DNA of 64,000 bases from Psychromonas sp. B3M02 (GCF_003318165.1 NZ_QOCB01000014.1:1-64000), one strand, 5' to 3'. Positions 17,264 through 26,817 are shown, counted from the stretch's first letter. The notes: a model not told the origin generated them from the letters alone. Numbers and translations are program-made.

Positions 17264-19486
17264 ATGTTAGAGCTAAAACGACATCATGACTTTCAGCTGT
17301 TTTTATCACCTGAAGATCAGCAACCCGCGTTAACTAATCCACCTAGCTTTAATTGGCCGCAAGCAGATGCTAAGCAGGTTTACGACCTAGAGCTCATTTG
17401 TTGCACCACTGAACAAACTTGGCAGTGGCAAGGTGTTCAGTCTCCACTACAGTTGCCTTTTACTTTAGAGTCTGGCGAATTCCGTTGGCGTTTAACTGAT
17501 GCTATCGGGTTCAAATCTCAATGGTTTCATTTTGCCATTGAATGCGAAACCCCTGATTATATAGCGCCTACGGCAGAACAGTTGTTTGAGTTATGTGCAG
17601 ATAAAGATCAGTTTATGATGTATCTAGATGAAGACATTGAGATAGTCAAAGCTGGGGCAGAGCAGGCGTATCCTAAACTCAAAGCAACGGCTCAATTAGC
17701 GGCTAATGCTAATCAGATAACCTACCCCGACCATTATAAGCGTGGCAAGGAAGCAGGTAAAAGAACTGCGATTGCTAATGTGCGAGAATGGATTGATAGG
17801 GACTTAATTGCGCTGACATTGCTATATAAAATTTGGCAAGAAGAAGACAGTGGTGAGCACGCGGTTGAATTGTTACTGAGCTTAGCGCAATGGAGTCCGG
17901 AAGGCCCTGCTTCATTAGTGCGGCCTTTAACATGGGGCGACGAGGTAGGATTATCGCTATCACGTAATCTCTTTTTAGCTTATCACTGGTTATCGCCGTT
18001 AATGACTGAACCTGAAAAGTCATTTGTTCGACCTATGTTGATACGTATTGCTTATCAAATGGAAGAGCGTTTAACTGCTGATCAGTTTCATCAATTCCCA
18101 GGTCATTCTCATACCTCTCGTTTACCGGGATATTTAGGCGTTGCGGCACTGGTATTGCACAAAGAATTTGAACGAGATATTTGTGAGCGATGGTTAAATT
18201 ACTCCTTGATGATCTATCGGGGCATTTTTCCTTTTTATGGTGGTAAAGATGGCAGCTGGGCAGAAGGACCTTTTTACTCATCTTCTTACAGTAAGTGGCA
18301 CCATACTTTCTTTTTATCCGTTGAGCGCTTAAGTGATTTTTCTTTTTATGAGCATCCTTTCTATAAAAACTACTGTGATTTTGCGATGGACTTTGTTGCA
18401 ACAGAGCAGTCGATTCACCCGTTTGGTGACGGTTTTTGGTGTAAACGCGATAGCGTGGAATGGCCTGGTTTTTTTGCTCAAAACCCATTACGTATTTATG
18501 CGCACCGCTTTGGCGACCAACAGGCGATTCAAAAAAGTGCACAATTAGAAGCAACAATAACGCATTACAGTTTGCACTTATTAGATGTAGTGAGCACGGT
18601 TAAACAACTGGATTATGAGCGTCAATCTCAAGTCGAAGCAAAGCCAGCACGCGCTACCGCCAGTCATTTTTACCAGCATGCAGGTTTTGGTATCGTCAGT
18701 TATGAACAGCTTGATTTACTGTTTAGAGCCAGTCCTTTTGGGAACAGCTCTCACCGTCATGCTGATCAAGGTAACTTTGCTCTAATGGATAATGGGTTAG
18801 GGGTGCTGACTCCCTCAGGGAGCTATGGTTATTGCTTTGGGAGCAGCCACCATAGTGAGTGGACACAAACCACTCGTGCACATAATTTGCCCTTGATTGA
18901 TGGAAGAGGGCAGGTTATCGATGATGAGAGTGCAACTGCTGTAGTGACTTATTGGCAAGAAGGCGATACTTGGGCTTGTTACAAGGTTGACCTCACTCAA
19001 GCCTATCTTGATGCACACTCCTTTATACGCACCTTTGTACTCGTTAAAGGCAAGGGCGTGATTATCTGGGATGAGATTAAGTTATTTGAGGCAAAGCCAG
19101 TGCAGTGGCGGTTACATACTCATTTGCAAGCACATTTAACTAGTGGAGATATCCAACTTAGTTCATCTAAGCTCAATCATTATTATCACTGTGCTGTATT
19201 AGATAATGCAAAAAGTCACATCAAAGTACCTGCCGCATTAACGTTTGGTTACGACGAAGATATCCCTGTTTCAGGAGGAATAGAATCAGATGCGACGACT
19301 GACATTTATCATATGCAGTGGGAGCTTCCTTCTGCGATTGCGCATAATGTTGCAGTAAGTTGTTTGAAATCTCCTGTCCCAGTTAAGGTTAATGAATTTG
19401 GGGAGTTAGTCATTGAATTAGATGGGCGACAGTTATTGATTGATGACAAAGAGGTGAAAACGCGAGTCATCGAGCCTGTTGTATGA
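17264..19486 (+). CDS. Heparinase II/III-fold polysaccharide lyase, probable PL15 oligoalginate lyase
   Basis: A 740-residue enzyme without signal peptide, so probably cytoplasmic. It has a small N-terminal beta domain, FNWPQ and FRWRL being DUF4962-like, then an alpha/alpha barrel (about 130-440) with HQFPGHSHTSR, which probably holds the catalytic His. The C-terminal heparinase II/III beta domain contains NSSHRHADQGNFALM. This order matches PL15 exolytic alginate lyases such as Atu3025 (about 776 residues), which release unsaturated uronate from oligomers. AGGAGA precedes the ATG. Position after the symporter supports oligoalginate breakdown, but PL12/PL21-like activity on other uronic-acid glycans cannot be excluded. 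Confidence 0.8.
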   Translation: MLELKRHHDFQLFLSPEDQQPALTNPPSFNWPQADAKQVYDLELICCTTEQTWQWQGVQSPLQLPFTLESGEFRWRLTDAIGFKSQWFHFAIECETPDYIAPTAEQLFELCADKDQFMMYLDEDIEIVKAGAEQAYPKLKATAQLAANANQITYPDHYKRGKEAGKRTAIANVREWIDRDLIALTLLYKIWQEEDSGEHAVELLLSLAQWSPEGPASLVRPLTWGDEVGLSLSRNLFLAYHWLSPLMTEPEKSFVRPMLIRIAYQMEERLTADQFHQFPGHSHTSRLPGYLGVAALVLHKEFERDICERWLNYSLMIYRGIFPFYGGKDGSWAEGPFYSSSYSKWHHTFFLSVERLSDFSFYEHPFYKNYCDFAMDFVATEQSIHPFGDGFWCKRDSVEWPGFFAQNPLRIYAHRFGDQQAIQKSAQLEATITHYSLHLLDVVSTVKQLDYERQSQVEAKPARATASHFYQHAGFGIVSYEQLDLLFRASPFGNSSHRHADQGNFALMDNGLGVLTPSGSYGYCFGSSHHSEWTQTTRAHNLPLIDGRGQVIDDESATAVVTYWQEGDTWACYKVDLTQAYLDAHSFIRTFVLVKGKGVIIWDEIKLFEAKPVQWRLHTHLQAHLTSGDIQLSSSKLNHYYHCAVLDNAKSHIKVPAALTFGYDEDIPVSGGIESDATTDIYHMQWELPSAIAHNVAVSCLKSPVPVKVNEFGELVIELDGRQLLIDDKEVKTRVIEPVV

Positions 19487-19510
19487 AGGTAAGAGGAAAT
19501 AAGTAAAAGG

Positions 19511-19543
19511 TAACGTCAGTCATTTATAGCGCTACTGACGTTA
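19511..19543. terminator. Stem-loop between convergent genes
   Basis: A perfect 10-bp inverted repeat, TAACGTCAGT with ACTGACGTTA, around a 13-base loop, 24 bases after the lyase stop and 18 before the end of the convergent TetR gene. There is no strong T run, so intrinsic termination is not certain. Confidence 0.5.
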
Positions 19544-19560
19544 ATGCTTGTTGAGTAGCG

Positions 19561-20211
19561 TTACAATTTCACGCCGCAGCCTTTCAAAATGACATGCGTG
19601 ACTAATTCGATGCCTTTGGCAAAGTCTTCATCTGATAGTTGCTCTTTTTTCATTAAGATACTGATCTGTAAACCATGGTCAGCATAAGCTTGAGTACTTG
19701 ACCAGAGCATAAATAACATATGCTCTGGATCAATAGGATCAAGCCAACCTTTTTCTTGCCATGCGCGGAACACGTCACAGGTTTGTTCGTATTGTTCTCT
19801 TAATTCATTTTGCAGTGGCTCACGTAAGTAGTGTGCGCCGTGTAGGACTTCTGCTGCGAAAATACGTGAAGCATTAGGGTGCAGTCGCGATTGGTGTATT
19901 TTATTGTTAATATATTTTGGTAGTGCGTCACCGGGATGTTGCTCTGCATTCATTTCGTTCATATGTTGCATCCACAACACTAACAAACGATTAATGACCT
20001 CTTTGTATAAACCTTCTTTGCTCTTAAAATAATAAAGTACGTTGGCTTTTGGTAAGTTAACGGCTTCTGCAATAGCGGCAACGGTGGTGCCACGGTAGCC
20101 TCGTTCTGCAAATACATGTTCTGCTGCATCTAAAATTTGTTGTTCATTACCTTGGCGTATATCAGCTAATGATCCACGAGGTGATTGGCTTTTTTTCATT
20201 ACTTTTTTCAT
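19561..20211 (-). CDS. RutR-like TetR-family regulator of the xanthine dehydrogenase operon
   Basis: A 216-residue repressor. The helix-turn-helix (about 20-66) contains GYRGTTVAAIAEAVNLPKAN and then VLYYFKSKEGLY, very like RutR (LYYFPSKEALY). The ligand domain shares HPNASRIFAAEVLHGAHYL and DPEHMLFMLWSSTQAYADH with RutR. The gene is divergent from xdhA, and a perfect RutR consensus palindrome lies between them (20597-20612). E. coli RutR senses uracil and thymine; a purine or ureide ligand would make more sense here but is not shown. A similar paralogue lies at 49639-50271. Confidence 0.88.
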   Translation of the reverse strand: MKKVMKKSQSPRGSLADIRQGNEQQILDAAEHVFAERGYRGTTVAAIAEAVNLPKANVLYYFKSKEGLYKEVINRLLVLWMQHMNEMNAEQHPGDALPKYINNKIHQSRLHPNASRIFAAEVLHGAHYLREPLQNELREQYEQTCDVFRAWQEKGWLDPIDPEHMLFMLWSSTQAYADHGLQISILMKKEQLSDEDFAKGIELVTHVILKGCGVKL

Positions 20212-20596
20212 AAATAAAGCATACTCTTTTAGCGATTTATAGAATCAAAAACCAGACTAATGCAGCCTGACTTCTAACAACTACATATTAACCTTAGTGT
20301 TTATTTTCTATAGGTTAACAGATAATTATGATGGTGTATTTGATCTCATTGCAGAGATGAGTGATGTTAACGTTTGGTTAATAAAAGAAGGTGCCTAGTT
20401 AATTCTTTTTAAAGTGTTGCGTTATCACAATGTCGTAACACATCAATTTCATATTAGTTGATGACCATACCTATCATTTGTTGAATGCCATCGCTATAAC
20501 TGACTATATTTAATAGGTCGTCCTTTTTTAAAAAATCTAAGTCATTATTATTTTAGCTTATAGTTAATCTTGGTACACAGTATGCAATAGTATAAC
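20212..20596. other. Divergent control region between the RutR-like gene and xdhA
   Basis: No gene is seen. TTGGTA at 20570 and TATAAC at 20591 could form a weakly spaced promoter (15 bases) that would place the start of the xdh transcript inside the palindrome at 20597-20612. This promoter call is tentative. Confidence 0.35.
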
Positions 20597-20612
20597 TTGA
20601 CCATGTGGTCAA
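20597..20612. promoter_or_regulatory. RutR-type operator upstream of xdhA
   Basis: TTGACCATGTGGTCAA is a perfect 16-base palindrome identical to the published E. coli RutR consensus TTGACCA-N2-TGGTCAA. It lies 85 bases before the xdhA start, in the intergenic region shared with the RutR-like gene. Confidence 0.88.
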
Positions 20613-20697
20613 AACAGGCTTGAATAATAGTTAATAACATATCATTAACTTTTTGAGTCTTGATATACAAAGGATTGCAACATTAAGAGAGGTTTAC

Positions 20698-22233
20698 GTG
20701 ATTCAGTTTTTAATTAATAACGAAATGGTTCAATTGACACAGTTTGCGCCAAATTTGAGCATTTTGGACTGGTTACGCACCAATATGGGGAAAGTAGGCA
20801 GCAAAGAAGGCTGTGCCTCTGGTGATTGTGGTGCTTGTACTGTTGTGATTGGTGATCTTGTTGATGGGCAATGGCAGTATAAAAGCATTAATGCTTGTTT
20901 AATGTTAGTGGGTAATTTACACGGAAAACATTTAATTACAGTAGAAGCTCTCACGACTAAAGCCAACCCGAGCTTAGAAGAGTTGCACCCTGTACAAAGA
21001 GCGATGGTGGAATGTCATGGTTCTCAATGTGGATTTTGTACGCCTGGTTTTATTATGAGCTTGTTTGCCTTATATATGAATTATGCAAGCTATCCCGGAA
21101 AAGAAGCGGTTATTCAAGCTTTGGGTGGGAATTTGTGTCGTTGTACCGGATACCAACCTATCCTAGCTGCTGCTGAAAAGTGTTTTACCTATACCCATGA
21201 ATCCACACAAAATATCAGTAATAAAGATCATCGCTTTAGCCAACAAGTGAAAGCACTCACTCTCTCTTTAGAAAAAGATTTAGCATTAAATAGCATTCCT
21301 GCTATTGAGCATGGTGAACAATATTTTTATTTACCACAAAATTTAACGCAACTTTGCGAATTAAAAGCGGCGCACCCTGACGCTAAATTTGTAGCAGGTG
21401 CAACAGACTTGTCTGTAGAGTTTAGTCAACATTTAGCCTACAGCGAACAATTGATATCAGTACGTTACTGCCCAGAGTTAATGCAATTTACTCAAGATGA
21501 AACGGGTATACATATTGGGGCTGCTTTACCTTATAGCGAATTCATTGAAAGTTTTTGCGAAATATACCCTGAAGCGCATGAACTGTTTGAGCGTATTGGG
21601 TCGTTACAAATTAGAAATGCAGGGTCATTGGGTGGCAGTATTGCCAATGCATCACCGATTGGAGACCCAGCACCATTGTTGATTGCACTGGATGCAAGCA
21701 TTGAACTTCAAAGTACTCGCGGTACACGTACTATTCCGTTGGCTGAATTTTTTGTTGATTACCGTAAAACACAGTTAGCGAACGATGAAGTGATCGTGGC
21801 GATTCATGTCCCTCCACGTTTATCTAATCAACAATTGAGTTGTCATAAAATATCAAAACGTATTGAAGATGATATTTCAGCAGTCTGCTTAGTACTAAGT
21901 TACCAGCTAACCGATTACACCATGCACGCGGTTAAATGTGCAATGGGTGGGATGGCCTCTACACCTGCATTAGCTCACCATATTGCTGAAGCCTTAAATG
22001 GAAAACTATTTAGTTTAGAGAATCTTCAGGCCGCCGCTCAAAAAATGGAAGAGGATTTTCAACCGCTGTCTGATGTGAGAGCGACATCAGCTTATCGATT
22101 ACAAGTTAGTAAGAATTTGTTCGACCGAATTTGGTACCAAAGTGCCGGCAACATGATATTGAGCACAAGCAGTGCAGATTTAAATGCATCGGTACCCGCT
22201 ATTAAGACAAGGATTAATCATGCGTCACTTTAA
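20698..22233 (+). CDS. xdhA: Xanthine dehydrogenase, small (2Fe-2S and FAD) subunit
   Basis: Subunit passing electrons from the molybdenum site through two 2Fe-2S clusters and FAD to NAD+ during hypoxanthine and xanthine oxidation. It has 511 residues. Plant-type cluster cysteines are in EGCASGDCGAC (Cys39, 44, 47) and near Cys67. The second cluster uses Cys111, 114, 147 and 149 (CGFCTPGF, LCRCTGYQP). The FAD domain begins near residue 200, with FVAGATDLSVEF and RNAGSLGGSIANASPIGDPAP. The frame extends to a TTG at 20653, but AGAGAGG lies just before the GTG at 20698, where homologues begin. It overlaps xdhB by 14 bases. Confidence 0.95.
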   Translation: MIQFLINNEMVQLTQFAPNLSILDWLRTNMGKVGSKEGCASGDCGACTVVIGDLVDGQWQYKSINACLMLVGNLHGKHLITVEALTTKANPSLEELHPVQRAMVECHGSQCGFCTPGFIMSLFALYMNYASYPGKEAVIQALGGNLCRCTGYQPILAAAEKCFTYTHESTQNISNKDHRFSQQVKALTLSLEKDLALNSIPAIEHGEQYFYLPQNLTQLCELKAAHPDAKFVAGATDLSVEFSQHLAYSEQLISVRYCPELMQFTQDETGIHIGAALPYSEFIESFCEIYPEAHELFERIGSLQIRNAGSLGGSIANASPIGDPAPLLIALDASIELQSTRGTRTIPLAEFFVDYRKTQLANDEVIVAIHVPPRLSNQQLSCHKISKRIEDDISAVCLVLSYQLTDYTMHAVKCAMGGMASTPALAHHIAEALNGKLFSLENLQAAAQKMEEDFQPLSDVRATSAYRLQVSKNLFDRIWYQSAGNMILSTSSADLNASVPAIKTRINHASL

Positions 22234-24586
22234 AACAGACAAACCAACAGGGCAGAAAGGTAATGCTATCGGCCAATCTTTTATCCATGAAAGTGCGATT
22301 AAGCAAGTGATTGGTAAAGCGGTGTATGTTGATGATAAAGCTGAAGAAGTAAATAGTTTGCACGCCTATCCTGTGGTCTCGACTATTGCGCACGGTAACA
22401 TTGTTTCTATCGATACTACTCCGGCTTTTGCCGTGCAAGGTGTCGTCGATATTTTCAGTACCAAAGATATTCCAGGGACAAATGATATCGGACCTGTATT
22501 TTCGGGTGATATTTTATTAACAGATGAGTTAATTGAGTATCATGGTCAGCCGATTTTATTAGTCGTTGCAACCAGTTATAAAGCGGCAAGAATCGCTGCA
22601 CGTAAAGTGGTTATCGAGTATCAAACCTTGGCGCCAATGTTAGACATCAAACAGGCGATAAAAGAACAGCATTGGGTTCGCCCACCCCATGCTTTAAACC
22701 GAGGTGATGCGAAACAAGCGATTGATAATGCGCCACACAAGATTTCAGGTGATTTAGATATTGGTGGCCAAGAGCATTTTTATTTGGAAGGACAAGTCAG
22801 TATTGCGACCCCCACTGAAGAAGGTGGCATGTTTATCCAATGTTCAAGCCAGCACCCTAGTGAAGTCCAGCATTTAGTCGCAAAAGTATTAAAACAACCT
22901 TTCAATTATGTAACCGTAGAAATGCGCCGTATGGGTGGTGGGTTTGGTGGTAAAGAAACACAGGCTGCACCTTGGACATGTTTGGCTGCACTCGCGGCTT
23001 TCCATACGGGTAAAACAGTAAAAATTCGTTTAGCCCGAAGTGATGATTTTAAGAGTACAGGTAAGCGCCATCCATTTTACAATACCTATCAGGTTGGTTT
23101 TGATCAGCAGGGATTAATTGAAGGCGTTGATATCAATATCAATGGTTACTGTGGGTATTCTCCTGATTTGTCCGATGCGATCGTTGACCGAGCTTTGTTC
23201 CATGCTGATAACGCATACTATTATCCTAATGCACACATTAACGGTAATCGTTGTAAAACCAATACCGTTAGTCATACCGCATTCCGTGGTTTTGGTGGCC
23301 CGCAAGGGATGATCATGGCCGAACAGCTGGTGGATGACATTGCTTACTACTTGAAAAAAGATCCGCTTGAAATTCGTAAACTTAATTTATATAAGCCAGG
23401 TCGTGATTTAACGCCATATAAACAAAAAGTAGAGCAATTTATTTTAAAAGATATGATTGCGCAAATGGAAGAAGAGGGGGATTACTGGGCACGTAAAGAA
23501 GCGATTGCTGCCTTTAATAAAACGTCTCCGATTATTAAAAAAGGGTTGTCATTAACACCGGTTAAATTTGGTATCTCTTTTACCGTTCAGCATTTAAATC
23601 AAGCTGGTGCATTATTGGTGATCTATTCCGATGGTTCTGTACATGTAAACCATGGTGGCACTGAGATGGGACAAGGGCTTAACACTAAAATAGCTCAAAT
23701 TGTTGCGCAGGCTTTCTCAATTGATATGGCGCATATTTTAGTGAATGCGACACGTACCGATAAAGTACCCAACACCTCGCCGACAGCAGCATCAAGTGGC
23801 ACAGATTTAAATGGGATGGCCGCGTTAAATGCAGCAAATACTATTAAACAACGTCTATTTGAATTTGCAGCTCAGCATTTTGATGTCAGTTTAGAGCAAA
23901 TGCAATTAAGCGATAATCAATTAGTGCATGAAAAAGGGCAGATTAGCTTTGCTGAATTAATTAATTTAGCCTATCTCAATCGTATTTCGCTTTCTACTAC
24001 CGGTTATTATGCAACACCTGAAATCTATTATGACCGTGAGAAAGCGGAAGGGCATCCTTTCTTTTATTACGCTTATGGCTTGGCATTAAGTGAAGTCGAA
24101 ATTGATATTCTAACGGGCGAAAATACAGTGACACGTACTGATATTTTGCATGATGTGGGTAGTTCCATTAACCCTGCCTTAGATATCGGTCAAATAGAAG
24201 GAGCATTTATTCAGGGAATGGGGTGGTTAACCACTGAAGATTTAAGCTGGAATGAACAAGGAGCATTAGCGAGTAACGCGCCTGCAACCTATAAAATACC
24301 GGCGATCGGTGATACGCCTGCGGTGTTTAATGTGAAGTTATATAACTCTCAGAACCCTGCGACGACCGTCTTTAAATCGAAAGCTGTTGGGGAACCTCCA
24401 TTTATGTTGGGCATTAGTGTATGGAGTGCGATTCGTAACGCATTAGCCAGCATCACTGATTATCAATATGCACCGAGTTTAAATCCACCTGCTACGCCAG
24501 AAGCGGTCTTGGAGGCAGTACAAGCAGCACAACAGTGGAATAAAACAACCATGCAAACGACAACGAAAGAGACAAGCCATGCTTAA
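22220..24586 (+). CDS. xdhB: Xanthine dehydrogenase, molybdopterin-binding large subunit
   Basis: A 788-residue catalytic subunit binding the molybdenum cofactor and hydroxylating xanthine to urate. Motifs seen include MGGGFGGKETQ, TAFRGFGGPQGM, GGTEMGQGLNTKIAQ, GSSINPALDIGQIEGAFIQG and KAVGEPPFMLG, whose Glu is the conserved active-site base. The open frame starts at 22184, but AAGGA lies before the ATG at 22220 and the first 12 codons lie inside xdhA. It overlaps xdhA by 14 and xdhC by 8 bases, which suggests translational coupling. Confidence 0.95.
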   Translation: MRHFKTDKPTGQKGNAIGQSFIHESAIKQVIGKAVYVDDKAEEVNSLHAYPVVSTIAHGNIVSIDTTPAFAVQGVVDIFSTKDIPGTNDIGPVFSGDILLTDELIEYHGQPILLVVATSYKAARIAARKVVIEYQTLAPMLDIKQAIKEQHWVRPPHALNRGDAKQAIDNAPHKISGDLDIGGQEHFYLEGQVSIATPTEEGGMFIQCSSQHPSEVQHLVAKVLKQPFNYVTVEMRRMGGGFGGKETQAAPWTCLAALAAFHTGKTVKIRLARSDDFKSTGKRHPFYNTYQVGFDQQGLIEGVDININGYCGYSPDLSDAIVDRALFHADNAYYYPNAHINGNRCKTNTVSHTAFRGFGGPQGMIMAEQLVDDIAYYLKKDPLEIRKLNLYKPGRDLTPYKQKVEQFILKDMIAQMEEEGDYWARKEAIAAFNKTSPIIKKGLSLTPVKFGISFTVQHLNQAGALLVIYSDGSVHVNHGGTEMGQGLNTKIAQIVAQAFSIDMAHILVNATRTDKVPNTSPTAASSGTDLNGMAALNAANTIKQRLFEFAAQHFDVSLEQMQLSDNQLVHEKGQISFAELINLAYLNRISLSTTGYYATPEIYYDREKAEGHPFFYYAYGLALSEVEIDILTGENTVTRTDILHDVGSSINPALDIGQIEGAFIQGMGWLTTEDLSWNEQGALASNAPATYKIPAIGDTPAVFNVKLYNSQNPATTVFKSKAVGEPPFMLGISVWSAIRNALASITDYQYAPSLNPPATPEAVLEAVQAAQQWNKTTMQTTTKETSHA

Positions 24587-25475
24587 TCAATCTACGCAAG
24601 GGTTACATGCTCATACTTGGTTGGAAGCGGCTACGGAATTAGAAGCTAGCGCAGCGACTTACGTTATTGTTACGCTGTTAGGCGCTGCAGGGTCTACACC
24701 CCGCGCTAGCGGTACTAAAATGGTGATCAGTGACGATAATATTTATGCCACCATTGGTGGTGGCCATCTTGAATTTAAAGCGATTGAGCATGCGCGTACT
24801 TTAATTCAGCGAGGTGAAAGTTGCCAAGAGGTTGAAAACCTTCAGCTTGGGGCAAGTTTAGGCCAGTGTTGTGGTGGCCAAGTGTTGGTTTTATTTGAAG
24901 TGTTTGCCAGTGATAAACTGCATTTGGATGTTTATGGAGCAGGGCATGTTGCCCATGCTTTAATACCTATTTTAGCGCAGTTACCGATCCAGATACGTTG
25001 GATAGATAGTCGAGCGGAACTGTTTCCTGAACAGATTCCTGCAAGCGTACAGAAAGTCATAGATGATGAACCCGTTGCACAGGTAAAAGCGGCGGCTAAC
25101 AACACCGCAACGCTGATTTTAACGCATAATCATCAATTAGATTTTGCGCTCTGCCAAGCGGTATTGAAACGTGATCAATCATTGTGGTTAGGGGTGATTG
25201 GCTCAGACACTAAAGCTAAAAAATTCCAATACCGTTTAGTGCAAAGAGGTTTCTCTGAGCAACAGATCGATAGCATGACGTGCCCCGTTGGACTAAGTGA
25301 AGTGAGTGGCAAATTACCCATGGAAGTGGCGGTTTCTATTGCAGGCCAATTAGTCGCTTTGTACCAAAGCTTACAAGATGATAAACCTAAACAAAAAGGT
25401 AAACAGTGGAAAGAGTTACAAGATAACTTAGTTCATTTAAGTCCTTTGCAGAGCAAAAAATCCAAAACTGGATAG
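24579..25475 (+). CDS. xdhC: XdhC, molybdenum cofactor insertion chaperone
   Basis: A 298-residue chaperone that binds and protects sulfurated molybdenum cofactor and inserts it into XdhB. The XdhC/CoxI N-terminal domain has VTLLGAAGSTPRASGTKMV and TIGGGHLEFKAIEHA. GASLGQCCGGQV is the conserved cysteine motif, and the C-terminal Rossmann part begins LDVYGAGHVAHALIPIL, with GVIGSDTKAKKF. It overlaps the end of xdhB by 8 bases. Its presence fits a bacterial-type XDH needing a dedicated chaperone. Confidence 0.95.
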   Translation: MLNQSTQGLHAHTWLEAATELEASAATYVIVTLLGAAGSTPRASGTKMVISDDNIYATIGGGHLEFKAIEHARTLIQRGESCQEVENLQLGASLGQCCGGQVLVLFEVFASDKLHLDVYGAGHVAHALIPILAQLPIQIRWIDSRAELFPEQIPASVQKVIDDEPVAQVKAAANNTATLILTHNHQLDFALCQAVLKRDQSLWLGVIGSDTKAKKFQYRLVQRGFSEQQIDSMTCPVGLSEVSGKLPMEVAVSIAGQLVALYQSLQDDKPKQKGKQWKELQDNLVHLSPLQSKKSKTG

Positions 25476-25494
25476 TAATAGCGCAGACATTAAA

Positions 25495-25518
25495 AAAACC
25501 ATCCAAATGGTCGGTTTT
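25495..25518 (+). terminator. Possible weak terminator after xdhC
   Basis: AAAACC and GGTTTT plus an inner CCA/TGG form an imperfect hairpin (9 of 11 positions paired, two-base loop) ending in TTTT, 20 bases after the xdhC stop. The core also faintly resembles half of the RutR-type operator. Confidence 0.4.
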
Positions 25519-25760
25519 GGTATGATATTAGCTTTGTAACACCTTAATATTGAAATTTAATTTTTGATTGAGCTGGGGTGATGTTTTCATAATCATTTAA
25601 AGTTTTACTAAACAATTAGTTACATCGCTGTGGTAGGTTTAATTAATTTACTAAAGCCAAGATATGTTTTATCAATCATCACGTACTGCACTATCAAGGT
25701 GCTTTATATGGGCGGTTGACTTTTATCTCATTAAAAGTGAATCGTAAAAAAGGAACAGGA

Positions 25761-26261
25761 ATGAGTTTAGATACAATTAATAATGCTAATACGGATAAAG
25801 GCTTCGATATTTTTGAAAGTTGTTGTTGTTCACCAAACTGGATTAAAAAAATGATTCAGGCGACACCATTTGCTGATAAAGCCGCATTGTTAGCTGCCTC
25901 AGACAAGGCTTTCTCTGAATTAGATGAGCAAGATTATTTGATTGCCTTTCAAGGGCATCCACAAATTGGGGACCTCAATACACTCCATAAAAAATACGCT
26001 AATACATCGGGCACAGCGAGCCATGAACAATCTGGAATGTCGGTAGCAGAAAGTGACGTATTAGAAGAGATGGTGGCATTAAATAAAGCTTACCTAGATA
26101 AATTTGGTTTTATCTTTATTGTCTGTGCTTCAGGTAAAAGTGCTGTTGAAATGTTGGCATTGATTAAAGCAAGAATAGACAATGATCGTGCTACTGAAGT
26201 TGATATTGCGGGTCAAGAGCAAGCCAAAATTACTGCCATTCGCCTGGAGAAATTATTATGA
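25761..26261 (+). CDS. uraD: OHCU decarboxylase (2-oxo-4-hydroxy-4-carboxy-5-ureidoimidazoline decarboxylase)
   Basis: A 166-residue enzyme (HpxQ/UraD type) converting OHCU to S-allantoin, last step of urate breakdown to allantoin. Family motifs are FESCCCSPNWI, where other members have an F-x-x-x-C-x-S-x-W stretch, the catalytic His and Asp/Glu in FQGHPQIGDL, EQSGMS, and LNKAYLDKFGFIFIVCASGKSA. The open frame extends to a TTG at 25716, but AAGGAACAGGA directly precedes the ATG at 25761. Its stop overlaps the start of the hydroxyisourate hydrolase gene (ATGA). Confidence 0.93.
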   Translation: MSLDTINNANTDKGFDIFESCCCSPNWIKKMIQATPFADKAALLAASDKAFSELDEQDYLIAFQGHPQIGDLNTLHKKYANTSGTASHEQSGMSVAESDVLEEMVALNKAYLDKFGFIFIVCASGKSAVEMLALIKARIDNDRATEVDIAGQEQAKITAIRLEKLL

Positions 26262-26620
26262 ACCATAACCCTATTACAACGCATATTTTAGATTCTTCGC
26301 TAGGTAAACCTGCTGTGGGTGTCACTATTAAATTATTGGTTTTAAAAAACAATGAGTGGCAATTATTGTCATCCGCTGTGACCAATAGCGATGGGCGAAT
26401 TGATGGCTGGGAGCAAACTGATTGGTATCAGGATAAAGAGGTTGAAGCCCTTTTTGCGACTTACAAAATCTGTTTTGAGTTAGAAAGTTACTGGGAACAA
26501 CAATCGCTTTCTGCGTTCTACCCGAGTGCTGAGATTTGCTTTAGATTACAAGATGATCGCCATCATCATATCCCTTTATTATTATCGCCTTACAGTTATT
26601 CAACTTACCGCGGTAGCTAA
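26258..26620 (+). CDS. hpxT: 5-hydroxyisourate hydrolase (transthyretin-like)
   Basis: A 120-residue TRP-family enzyme hydrolysing 5-hydroxyisourate, the HpxO product, to OHCU. The N-terminal signature THILDSSLGKPAVGVTIKL and the C-terminal YSYSTYRGS are hallmarks separating it from true transthyretins. H-R-x-H residues of the active site are represented by His8, Arg-containing strands and the YRGS end. There is no periplasmic signal. It overlaps uraD by four bases, so the two sequential enzymes are co-translated. Confidence 0.93.
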   Translation: MNHNPITTHILDSSLGKPAVGVTIKLLVLKNNEWQLLSSAVTNSDGRIDGWEQTDWYQDKEVEALFATYKICFELESYWEQQSLSAFYPSAEICFRLQDDRHHHIPLLLSPYSYSTYRGS

Positions 26621-26629
26621 CAAAATATC

Positions 26630-26662
26630 AAACCACTTCCTTCCGTATTGAAGTGGTTTTCT
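26630..26662 (+). terminator. Rho-independent terminator after the uraD-hpxT pair
   Basis: AAACCACTTC pairs perfectly with GAAGTGGTTT around a 10-base loop, followed by TTCTCCTT. It lies nine bases past the stop. Confidence 0.75.
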
Positions 26663-26801
26663 CCTTAATCTCACCTTTAAATAACGCTATTATTAATTTT
26701 TTTAAACTCTCCCTCAATGAATTGAATTTTATTCATACTCATCCTGATCAAGTTTCATTATGAATTTTTAGAAAATATGGTTAAATACGCATATATTATT
26801 T

Positions 26802-26817
26802 AGACGTATAGAAGTCC
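26802..26817 (+). promoter_or_regulatory. Tandem MetJ boxes before the homocysteine methyltransferase gene
   Basis: AGACGTAT and AGAAGTCC are adjacent 8-mers, each matching six of eight bases of the MetJ box AGACGTCT. MetJ binds two or more adjacent boxes. They end three bases before the ATG and so overlap the ribosome-binding region. Confidence 0.7.

Noticed and set aside
18033-18557. 174-codon minus-strand open frame inside the PL15-like lyase gene
   Set aside because: It is antisense to a well-supported lyase and has low-complexity His/Lys-rich composition.
25495-25518. Second RutR operator after xdhC
   Set aside because: Only the TGGTC half resembles the consensus; the hairpin with a T run is a better explanation.
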